DNA of 64,000 bases, from NCBI GenBank assembly GCA_019217005.1, contig JAHBNG010000011.1:124001-188000 (forward strand). The letters run 5' to 3'. The notes under the pieces were generated by a model that saw only the letters and a program-made list of their open reading frames with translations, made no database searches and had not been told where the DNA came from. The position numbers and the translations under genes are program-made. How positions within the stretch are numbered: position 1 is the stretch's first letter; every line of letters begins with the position of its first letter. Source of the DNA: Chloroflexi bacterium TSY. Lineage in GTDB: Bacteria > Chloroflexota > Anaerolineae > Caldilineales > Caldilineaceae. Positions 56,845 through 64,000 of the stretch are shown here, piece by piece.

Positions 56845-58154
56845 TTATGCTATGAATTGAAACGCATACAAATGGGCATCACGCAAACGCACGTGCAGGC
56901 GAACCGCCTGATTCGAGATGTGGTAAATGTCTTTCCCACTCTGCCACCGCACAACACCCTCGATTTTGTCACCAAAAATCTCCACACAGTCGTCCAGCGC
57001 AAAGCCCGGAACCGGTGTACCTGCAGCATCCTGCAATTCGACAAAGATGCTCCCTCCGCCACTGGTGCTGTAATTCAACGCCAGTTGCCTACCGCTGAAG
57101 GTGATGAGCGGAGTTGTGAATTCACCCCATCCTCTATATGGCCCTTCTACCGACACAAAGCCATCCAAACGTAAGCTGTAGCGACGGGCATGACACTCCT
57201 CGTGACGGTTGAGCCTGGAGACATACAGGGAGAGTTCGGTCGGACCGGTTTGGATCAAGCCTGCACCAGGAGATGGATTGCGATCCACCCATTCACGCTC
57301 AAGCGCACGTCTGAGACACCGGGGGCAGGTGACGTGGGATAGTGTCGATCGGGATAGAAGCACATGGGGAACATGAACCAGGCCCGCTCTGCTCGGTTGT
57401 ATTTAACCGCGGCATTGGTATAGAAGTGCATATTAGAGGGATCTTCGTTATCTGCAGCGATTAGCATCTCCGGCGGGGTCCATTGTTGAAAATCAACCGA
57501 CTCACTGCGGCGAATTGCACGACGACCACCGAAAAAGGCGCCCGTCACCGATTCATCTTTGCCACGCATAAAGATCACATAACGCTTCCGTTCGTCGTCC
57601 CAGACTAATGTGTTGGGGCTATCGAAGGGACCTTCGGTTAGCACTGGATTGGCCGCCACCGGTTGCCACTGATAACCATCGGCTGAGACATAACCATAGA
57701 GAGCGTTTAAGTGACCGTCGTCGCGGGTGACCATCTTATAGCGTTCGTTGACTGGCGCGTTGGGGTCGAGAATCACCGATGCATTGCGACCCAACGACTC
57801 ACTTGGAAAGAGGATGTTGTTGTCACGTGATCCCGCCCGCTCGACCAGCCCAAGAGTTGGCTTTTCCCAGGTAATGCCGTCATTACTTTCAGCATAACAT
57901 TGCCAGGTGCGGTCGGGTCGCTCACCATCCAACGCACCCTCGGCTCCTCGATACCACATGCGAAAGCGGTCACCATCTTGCAACACGCAAAAACAGTGAA
58001 CGCCCCGTTCTTCCCATGGACGATCGGCCTGTAGTGCTATTTCACGTGCCTCAGGACGATGCATGGTCAACTTGATGTTTTCTTGGCGGTCAAACCAGAG
58101 ATCGTCGATGAAAAGCTGGCGTTGAGAGTCGACATTAATTGGCGCTGATGTCAT
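56845..58154 (-). pseudogene. Five-bladed-propeller glycosidase-like protein, one frameshift
   Basis: ATG 58154, first part to about 57285 (MTSAPINVDSQRQLFIDDLW ... GVSDVRLSVNGW), then the continuation to 56845 in another frame (EWVDRNPSPGAGLIQTGPTE ... HLYAFQFIA). A one-base change at the GGG near 57285 would unite them into about 435 aa. RMWYRGAEG, CYAESNDGITWEKPTLGLVE, GYVSADGYQWQPV and RSESVDFQQWTPPEMLI are blades of the GH32/GH43-like propeller type with repeated 'S.DG..W' turns. The C-terminal region is a beta-sandwich (LDGFVSVEGPYRGWGEFTTP). Likely a glycan-active or carbohydrate-binding enzyme; no signal peptide seen. Confidence 0.8.
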
Positions 58155-58166
58155 GATGTGTCTTAT

Positions 58167-58303
58167 TTATTGCGAGATGAGATTGAGCAATTCATTAATG
58201 GCCATGTGTGAAGCTGGCTCAACGTTGTCTTCTTGCTCAATATGACAGTGGTGAGGGAATCCAGCGCTGAATATTCGGCGTCAACCCTCTCTTGAATGGT
58301 CAT
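58167..58303 (-). pseudogene. Remnant of a TumE-type (DUF6516) toxin gene
   Basis: ATG 58303 overlaps the stop of the preceding gene (ATGA). The first codons read MTIQERVDAEYSALDS, then a short product in the wrong frame. From 58262 another frame reads GFPHHCHIEQEDNVEPASHM followed by AINELLNLISQ and a stop at 58167. FPHH-x-H...VEP...ELL is the typical C terminus of TumE-family toxins. The central roughly 80 residues are gone, so the toxin is dead while its partner survives. Identification rests on my memory of the family motif, so moderate confidence. Confidence 0.65.
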
Positions 58304-58653
58304 GAGGCGGGTGCCAACTGGGATCTCAGGAGGTCAACCGCATTATTCAACCGCTGATACATTTTGTATAGAATCTGCCACTCAAAGAAATCGTCATCGT
58401 CTTCCATCTGCCCAGATTGATATCGTTCATAGAAGGCGGCCGATGACAAGCCAAAGCGCTGCTCAAACTCGGCCAAATCATCTGCCAGGTCAGCTAGCTG
58501 TGCTTCATCTTTCTGAACCTGATGTTCCAGCAGTTTATAAATGGTCAAGTCTACCACATCGTCGTGATATCCTTGTTCATAAAGGGTTTCCAGCGTGCGT
58601 AGGCGTTGTAGGGTAGCTTGATTGCCGTAATTTGTGGTTGGTTGTCGTTCCAT
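58300..58653 (-). CDS. Small antitoxin-like partner of the TumE remnant
   Basis: 117-aa acidic, helical, cytosolic protein. Text such as TLQRLRTLETLYEQGYHDDV, LLEHQVQKDEAQLADLADDL, AEFEQRFGLSSAAFYERYQS and DDDDFFEWQILYKMYQRL matches the small proteins usually encoded next to DUF6516/TumE toxins in Chloroflexota and cyanobacteria. Coiled-coil potential lies in residues 45-70. Its stop overlaps the toxin-remnant start by 4 bp, showing an old two-gene operon. If the toxin is gone, this is an orphan antitoxin that may persist by neutralising related toxins elsewhere. ATG 58653 has no strong ribosome site visible (GGAACAATA precedes it). Confidence 0.75.
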   Translation of the reverse strand: MERQPTTNYGNQATLQRLRTLETLYEQGYHDDVVDLTIYKLLEHQVQKDEAQLADLADDLAEFEQRFGLSSAAFYERYQSGQMEDDDDFFEWQILYKMYQRLNNAVDLLRSQLAPAS

Positions 58654-58985
58654 TATTGTTCCCGCCAGTCTCCAAGGAGGGATTTCATTTGTATATCAGT
58701 TCGCAGGCAGATCAATTCGCTCATCGATCCACTCACGCAACAGGGCACTCACAGACTTTTGCGTTGTCAGTGCTTCAGCCCGCAGAATATTTTTACGTAT
58801 GCACTCAGATGAATGGTTAGTGAGTCAGGTACCCCCGCATCACCATTTGGCGTATAGGCTTCAAAAGAATCAATGGGGAACAAGTAGTCTCACTTTTATC
58901 ATTCATACATCTTACATAGCTCATGCGATTCTCCGAATTTAACCATATACACCTTGACGTTATTCCTTTTGTACACTCTCTTTAT
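58654..58985. other. Intergenic region without recognised genes
   Basis: About 330 bp between the STAND protein's 3' end and the antitoxin-like gene. Small open frames on the plus strand here have no recognisable content. It presumably contains the antitoxin promoter. Confidence 0.5.
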
Positions 58986-61694
58986 CTACGTTGACTTAGC
59001 ATCATCACCGGCACGGTCCTCTCTCAACGTATAGGCGATGGCTTGCTCGAGCGTCATCGCCCGACCCGCGGCAAGAGCCTGAGTAGCTACTACTTCGCCT
59101 AACGCCAAGCGGGCGGTCTCCACATGACCTTCGAACTTGGCCTGTTCGTTTGGCGAAAGAGATCCACCAATGACCTCACGCAGCGCAACAGCTGCGCTGG
59201 CCAAACACAGAGCACGCTCCGGCTGATCCTGTACGATGGCCAGCTCCACGAAGTTTTCTAGCGACGTGGCAATGCCCTGCTTGTCCCCCAACTCCCATTT
59301 GATCGCTAGGCTCTCCTCGTAGTGGGAGAGCGCAGTTTCGTAGTCGCCTGTCTCGTAAGCCACTATCCCCAAGCCGTTGAGCGACATGGCGATGCCCCGT
59401 TTATCCCCTAACTCCCTGTCGATCGCCAGACTCTCCTCATGAAGAGCGCGCGCCCTTTTATAATTGCCTTTGTAGCGCATCACAAGTGCTATGTTGTTGA
59501 GCGAGGAGGAAATGCCTTGCTTGTCCCTCAATGTCCGACGGATCGCCAGACTCTCCTCGTAGCGAAAGAGCGCAGTTTCGTAATCATCTTGATTTTGGGC
59601 TATAGCTCCAAGGTTGTTGAGCGATATGGCAATGCCCCAATCGTCCTTCAATTCGCGCTTGATCGCTAGACTTTCCTCGTGGAGAATGCGAGCCGCCTTG
59701 TAGTCGCCTTGATAGCAGGCTACATTTCCAAGGTTGTTGAGCGATATGGCGATACCTGGATCGTCCTTTTGTTTCTGGTAGATCGCTAGACTTTCCTCGT
59801 GGAGAATGCGAGCCGCCTTGTAGTCGCCTTGCGCTGTTGAGAGCACCCCTACGCCATTGAGTGATTTTGCCCGTGTTGCCGTGTCCCCTAGATTATCGGC
59901 CAATGCCAGAAGCTCAGTTAGTCGCATGCGGCCTTCGGTGAGATAACCGCGTCTTTCCCAAAAGCGATACAGTACCCCACCTAACCGCAACCCTGTCTCT
60001 ATCTTTCCACTCTCCTTGAACCAGCAGAGCGCTGTTCGCAGGTTGTCGTTCTCTACTTCCACTCGGTCTAACCATGTCGCTTGCTTGGGTCCCACCAATT
60101 CTGGCTCCGCCTCTTCCGCTAATGCCAGGAAATACTCAGCGTGTAGGTGTTGCAGTGCCTCGATCTCCCCATACTCTTCCAACTGTTCAGTCGCATACTG
60201 ATGAATCGTTGCCAACATCGTGAAACGGAACTCGCCATCCACGCCTGCTTCTTGCTGTACGAGATTCTTGTTGACGAGCGATGTCAAGCCATCCAACACG
60301 TCGATTTGTAAGGGGGCTATGTTATCGCTAATCTCAGTTGCCTTGCAGATAGCCTCCACGGCTTCCAATGTGCGTCCTCCGATGAACACAGCCAGCCGTC
60401 TAAACAATTTTTTCTCCTCTTCATCCAACAACTCATAGCTCCAGTCGATCGCGGCTTTCAGTGCGCGCTGACGATTGGGCAGGTCACGCGCGCCGCTGCT
60501 CAGGAGCTTGAAACGGTCTCGCAACCGTGCCAGCATGGTCTCTGGAGAGAGAAGCTTAATACGTGCAGCAGCCAGCTCAATCGCCAACGGCAGCCCATCC
60601 AACTGCACGCAGATCTTTGTCACTGTAGGGACATTTGCATCGTTGAGTACAAAGTCGGGTCGGATCGCCTGAGCGCGTTGGACGAAAAGGTCGATAGCTG
60701 CATTCTGGGTCAGGAATTCGACGGGTGGAAGCTGATTCAGATGAGGCAGTTCAAGCGGTGAAACGAAATAGCTACACTCGCCTCTGAGCTGAAGAACTTC
60801 ACGGCTCGTCACCATCACCTTGAGTTGTGAGCAAGTTGTGAGCAGGTCAGTCACGAGTGATGCCGCTGCAATCACCTGCTCGAAGTTATCTAGTACCAGC
60901 AGCATTTGCTTGTCTCGCAGATACGCCTGCAAGCTCTCCAGCAGTGACTGATTGCTCATCTCGCGTACGCCCAATGTCTTCGCAATCGTGGCGGTGACCA
61001 GATTGGGATCGCCGATAGGCGCCAATGAGATCAGGAAAGCCCCATCTGCAAAGTCATCCTGCAGCTCTTCTGCCACTTGAAGACCCAGCCGGGTCTTACC
61101 AGTGCCGGGTGCCCCGGAGAGGGTGACCAGGCGGTACGTTGAAAATAACTGCTTCAATTCATCTCTCTCCCGCTGCCGCCCGACAAAGCTCGTTAACTGG
61201 ATGGGCAGGTTATTGGCAGCGGTCTCTGCCGGTTGCCGAGTCGCACTAGTAGCTGGAATCTCCCGTGACAGACTTACCTTGTCGTTAATAGCATTGATGA
61301 CGCGCTGGAGTTGTTCCTCCTGCCGGTCAGCTTGGGTGAAATCTGCGTGAGTAAAGATCGAAACGCGCCCCGGCGGTTGGCAGGGTTCCAACATCATGGG
61401 TAACATACGGCGGCGGAGACCGATGGGATCTTTCGTCTGAATCGACAGTGCCTCGAAGTTTGTCCATTCACTTTCGACCCAATGCGGCGTCAGCACCAAT
61501 AGAGTTTTTCGGCTCTGCTCAACAGCTCGTTCCATATTGACCAGTCTGGGGACACCGATATCGAAGTCACGAAAGTTGATACAGACGCGGAGACCAGTGG
61601 CCTCCAGATGCGAGAGGAACCAGCCCTCGACCCATTCCTTATTCGTGTGGCTGTAGGAAATGAAGACGTCGTAGGTGTAATTGGAACTATCCAT
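58986..61694 (-). CDS. TIR-STAND(NB-ARC-like)-TPR protein
   Basis: 902 aa with an NLR-like layout. TIR domain, residues about 7-135: YDVFISYSHTNKEWV, RLVNMERAVEQSRKTLLVLT and ESEWTNFEALSIQT with Trp77 and candidate catalytic Glu81. STAND ATPase, about 165-480: Walker A GAPGTGKT (194-201), Walker B LLVLDNFEQV, sensor VMVTSREVLQLRGE, GLPLAIELAAARI, then winged-helix RALKAAIDWSYELLDEEEKK. C-terminal TPR array, about 600-820: at least five 40-residue units with EESLAI-(K/R/Y)-x-(E/K/T)-L-x-DK and SLNNLG motifs. ATG 61694 is 9-10 bases after AAGGAG. The TIR may cleave NAD or act as an assembly domain; TPRs would sense a ligand; the ATPase switches oligomerisation. It follows the caspase-TIR gene by 188 bp on the same strand. 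Candidate antiphage or regulated-cell-death sensor. Confidence 0.9.
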   Translation of the reverse strand: MDSSNYTYDVFISYSHTNKEWVEGWFLSHLEATGLRVCINFRDFDIGVPRLVNMERAVEQSRKTLLVLTPHWVESEWTNFEALSIQTKDPIGLRRRMLPMMLEPCQPPGRVSIFTHADFTQADRQEEQLQRVINAINDKVSLSREIPATSATRQPAETAANNLPIQLTSFVGRQRERDELKQLFSTYRLVTLSGAPGTGKTRLGLQVAEELQDDFADGAFLISLAPIGDPNLVTATIAKTLGVREMSNQSLLESLQAYLRDKQMLLVLDNFEQVIAAASLVTDLLTTCSQLKVMVTSREVLQLRGECSYFVSPLELPHLNQLPPVEFLTQNAAIDLFVQRAQAIRPDFVLNDANVPTVTKICVQLDGLPLAIELAAARIKLLSPETMLARLRDRFKLLSSGARDLPNRQRALKAAIDWSYELLDEEEKKLFRRLAVFIGGRTLEAVEAICKATEISDNIAPLQIDVLDGLTSLVNKNLVQQEAGVDGEFRFTMLATIHQYATEQLEEYGEIEALQHLHAEYFLALAEEAEPELVGPKQATWLDRVEVENDNLRTALCWFKESGKIETGLRLGGVLYRFWERRGYLTEGRMRLTELLALADNLGDTATRAKSLNGVGVLSTAQGDYKAARILHEESLAIYQKQKDDPGIAISLNNLGNVACYQGDYKAARILHEESLAIKRELKDDWGIAISLNNLGAIAQNQDDYETALFRYEESLAIRRTLRDKQGISSSLNNIALVMRYKGNYKRARALHEESLAIDRELGDKRGIAMSLNGLGIVAYETGDYETALSHYEESLAIKWELGDKQGIATSLENFVELAIVQDQPERALCLASAAVALREVIGGSLSPNEQAKFEGHVETARLALGEVVATQALAAGRAMTLEQAIAYTLREDRAGDDAKST

Positions 61695-61882
61695 GGGGGA
61701 TATGCTCCTTCATCTATTCGGATCGCATACGCTCAATTTACATGAGCGGCGGCACGGAACCAAGTTACAGCACTCACTATTGTAATTGTCTTTAAGCGTA
61801 TCCACAACTGCTTGCAACGGACTTATCTCTCAATCTGGGTACAAGTTTGCATACGTGTCTAGAGAATAGGCATCGTGACCGT

Positions 61883-63181
61883 TTATCGAACCGGCAGCGG
61901 ACTATTGAGCGACTCGAGCATTCGCTCCATGTTGCGCGCTGCCCGTTGCGGATGTGTTAAATCTAGCCTGGTCAACATACCAATGCGAGTCGGTAACTTC
62001 GCCTCCTCCAGTGGTTCAATGATGACTGGCAGCAGCCGGTAGAAGCCCTCTTGAATGCCTAGCGTCTGAGCCAATGTGTTTTCAAAATCGGCCATATGAT
62101 CGGCCAGGTACGGGGGCGAGAGCGCTACCACCGTGCGCCGCGCCAGCCGGATGCCGCGTTCTACGTTGACCACACGCGCCACGCCTGGCTCTTCTACATC
62201 ACCCGAAACCGCTACACGCAGACCGGCTTTCTCCAGTTGTGGCACAAGCTTATCCCACACATACGTTGCATCGGCTCCCTGGTCCACGTAGCTAATGTAG
62301 GCATCATAGCGAAAGTCATCTGTGCCTTTTTCGGCATCGGGCTGAACAGTTACATCATCCTGTTTTTGACCACCCAACGCTAGCGCCACCGGAAAATTCT
62401 CCTCCAACTCGGCCTTGAAGATAGGATGTTGAGCAGAATAGTCGCCGGTGACTTTAGGTTGTATATATTCAAACAGGTCAAAGATGCGGATCAGGCCGTC
62501 GCTGCTGGGAATATCGCCGCGTAGACCGGCCAGCAGATGCTTGGTAAAGAGGCTGTTCTGGTCGCCGGGCAGAATCCACGATAGCTCATCATGCCGGGAT
62601 GAAGCCAGAATGGCTCGTCCGCGTCCCGCAGCCAGCGCTACGTAGAGCGCATCAGAGAGACCCGATTTGAACGCTGCCTCCACACCCTTTGCCTGCCCAA
62701 TGCCGCCGGCGTGGCAACAATCGAAGATGACCACAGCGTTACGCGCCATCTCGGCGCATAACGCTGTACTAAACTCGTTACTGGAGAGCGCTGTGGCAGG
62801 ATCAACTTCCAGGGCATCTTCTATGGTACGCAGTTCCACATCTACCGGCAGCAGATATTCGCCCGCCGCCTCTCCCTGCGTAATGCGGCCACCATGCATG
62901 GACATGTAGATCAATACAGTTGAATCGGCATCGGTGTGCTCCGCTAACTCGGCTAGCGCCAGGTACAGACCAGCTAGCGTCGCCTCTCCATTCAACAACA
63001 TCTGCACATTTTCTGGTGCATAGCCACAATGCTGTTCATCCACTAGTAGTGTGTGGATGTCCCGCACATCCTGAAGGACGGTGACAGGCAAACGGTTAAT
63101 CTGCTGGTAGTTGGCAATGCCGACAAGTAGGGCATGGGCGTTGGGAAGGGTAGACATAAAATCTTTCATCCAAATCAGCAC
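61883..63181 (-). CDS. Caspase-like (C14) protease fused to a TIR domain
   Basis: 432 aa from GTG 63181; ATG 63169 or 63157 are alternative starts. Residues 12-270 are a caspase-like fold: HALLVGIANYQQINRLP, catalytic His96 in YMSMHGGRI, catalytic Cys in FDCCHAGGIG (Cys156), preceded by Asp154, and ILASSRHDELSWILPGDQNS (substrate-pocket region). After a linker (residues about 275-287), a TIR domain runs 288-432: YDAYISYVDQGADATYVWDK, RVVNVERGIRLARRTVVALS, HMADFENTLAQTLG with Glu367 at the catalytic position. The TIR resembles that of the STAND protein encoded next. Caspase activity would make it the likely effector, switched on by TIR-TIR contacts or a TIR-made nucleotide. No signal peptide. 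Confidence 0.9.
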   Translation of the reverse strand: MLIWMKDFMSTLPNAHALLVGIANYQQINRLPVTVLQDVRDIHTLLVDEQHCGYAPENVQMLLNGEATLAGLYLALAELAEHTDADSTVLIYMSMHGGRITQGEAAGEYLLPVDVELRTIEDALEVDPATALSSNEFSTALCAEMARNAVVIFDCCHAGGIGQAKGVEAAFKSGLSDALYVALAAGRGRAILASSRHDELSWILPGDQNSLFTKHLLAGLRGDIPSSDGLIRIFDLFEYIQPKVTGDYSAQHPIFKAELEENFPVALALGGQKQDDVTVQPDAEKGTDDFRYDAYISYVDQGADATYVWDKLVPQLEKAGLRVAVSGDVEEPGVARVVNVERGIRLARRTVVALSPPYLADHMADFENTLAQTLGIQEGFYRLLPVIIEPLEEAKLPTRIGMLTRLDLTHPQRAARNMERMLESLNSPLPVR

Positions 63182-63635
63182 TTAGGGCAGATGTCCGCAC
63201 AATAGCATGGACAAATGTTCATGTCAAACAAGTCGTGTAGGTGAAGAATGACAGCGGATACAACTTTAGGTAAGCCCTCGTTCATTATCGGTCCAGAAAT
63301 CTGCCGATACACTCTCTACAGCCAAGAACAAGGAATGAGATGATCTTTGCCCGCAGGCGGACCTACTTATGTACCTCAAGGCATACGCTGCCCTGCTTCT
63401 TAAATAGCGTAGTGAGCACGTCTCCAGTTTGGCAGAATTGGAAGCTGCCGAATAAACGCTCCGAACCAAACTCAAATGTCTCGTTCACTCTTTGCACGGT
63501 TACTCAATCTTCTTGGGCTACGTTGTAGGCACTGCCAAACCTCGTCTGCAAGACTCAACCTTTTCTTTGCTTGGAAAATATTCAAATCACAACATTTCAT
63601 CTCTCTACATTGTGCATTATAAGTTACCTAATACT
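63182..63635. other. Intergenic region without recognised genes
   Basis: About 450 bp between the lectin-repeat gene and the caspase-TIR gene. Short open frames on both strands have no recognisable content. It should contain the promoter of the caspase-TIR/STAND pair. Confidence 0.5.
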
Positions 63636-64000
63636 CTACAATTGATTATTTTGGCTCTGGCCAAGACATTCCCACTGTTGAACCGGAGTGCCATCAATCA
63701 TGCCATTTGTATCTGAATTGCTAATATCTACATCCAGACATTTTTCACTATGTTTGGCTACAATTTGAAAGTAATCGCCAACTGATATTAAACTCCATAA
63801 TTGATTTTCTTGGTCCTGGCCAAGACAATCCCATTGTTGAACCAAAGTGCCATTACTCATGCCATTTGTATCTGAGTCGCTAACATCTACATCCAGACAT
63901 TTTTCACTATGTTTGGCTACGATTTGAAAGTAATCGCCAACTGATATTAGACTCCACAATTGATTATTTTGGTCCTGGCCAAGACAATCCCACTGTTGAA
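63636..64000 (-). CDS. Ricin-type beta-trefoil lectin repeats, C-terminal part (runs off window)
   Basis: The minus-strand frame is open to the right edge and ends at 63636. It encodes tandem units of exactly 53 residues (159 bp): SLISVGDYFQIVAKHSEKCL, DVDVSDSDTNGMSNGTLVQQ, WDCLGQDQENQLW. QQW-x-C-LGQ-x-Q-x-NQLW is the QxW signature of ricin-B/CBM13 carbohydrate-binding domains. Two complete units and part of a third are visible and are nearly identical. The last unit stops with TAG where the others have TGG (Trp), so the gene ends just at the expected Trp. Probably a secreted sugar-binding protein or the binding tail of a larger enzyme; the N terminus is outside the window. Confidence 0.85.
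   Translation of the reverse strand, partial: QQWDCLGQDQNNQLWSLISVGDYFQIVAKHSEKCLDVDVSDSDTNGMSNGTLVQQWDCLGQDQENQLWSLISVGDYFQIVAKHSEKCLDVDISNSDTNGMIDGTPVQQWECLGQSQNNQL

Noticed and set aside
63636..64000. CRISPR-like or non-coding tandem repeat
   Set aside because: The period is 159 bp, the frame is open throughout, and the units encode QxW lectin motifs.

Overview
The window looks like a draft-quality, mobile-element-rich chromosome segment from a Chloroflexota bacterium (Anaerolineae/Caldilineae-like). This is inferred from protein style: lipoproteins with DAYPAP linkers, TTG starts, sugar and peptide ABC transporters with Tat/lipobox binding proteins, an AP-superfamily phosphohydrolase, and TIR-STAND-TPR and caspase-like proteins. 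I saw no rRNA, tRNA or CRISPR array.

The left half is dominated by an almost perfect 13.9 kb duplication: 1-13864 equals 18512-32374. The repeating unit is about 18.5 kb (13865-32374) and carries a truncated flippase, a GT-C-like membrane enzyme, an AP-superfamily phosphohydrolase, an ISAs1-family IS, a secreted repeat protein, an ISAzo13-like IS, a lipoprotein, two related GT-C-like membrane proteins (one split by an IS4-type IS), a third membrane protein split by a 155-bp MITE, and sugar ABC permease genes. A 215-bp MITE lies exactly at both unit ends. The second MITE has a perfect 5-bp target duplication and splits a permease gene; the first joins that permease to an unrelated flippase. 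This is what unequal crossing-over between two directly repeated MITEs would give. The copies differ almost only by one-base homopolymer length, so an assembly artefact must also be considered.

32375-42763: the rest of the sugar ABC operon (permease and binding protein, minus strand), then a plus-strand group of amidohydrolase, OmpR-type regulator, histidine kinase (split by an IS701-like element), a His/Asp-rich YtkA/FixH-like lipoprotein and a NapH/CcoG-like polyferredoxin. 43210-51400: a large secreted lamin-tail/EEP nuclease with two frame lesions, a creatininase-family gene split by a second IS4-type copy, and an intact mandelate racemase/muconate-lactonizing family enzyme. 51555-58154, minus strand: a peptide ABC transporter, a phytanoyl-CoA dioxygenase-like enzyme and a beta-propeller glycosidase-like protein.

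58167-64000, minus strand, is the most interesting accessory area: a small antitoxin-like gene overlapping the eroded remnant of a TumE-type toxin, a TIR-STAND-TPR protein (902 aa), a caspase-like-TIR fusion (432 aa), and the C-terminal part of a ricin-type lectin with near-identical 53-residue repeats. The adjacent caspase-TIR and TIR-STAND-TPR genes have related TIR domains and form a plausible NLR/inflammasome-like defence or cell-death module.

At least seven families of short palindromic or MITE-like repeats are scattered through the window, some nested. For five genes (GT-C-like protein, small membrane protein, sugar permease, kinase, creatininase), removing the element plus one target duplication restores an open frame exactly, so the insertions look recent. 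Frameshifts elsewhere often sit at homopolymers and some are probably sequencing errors.
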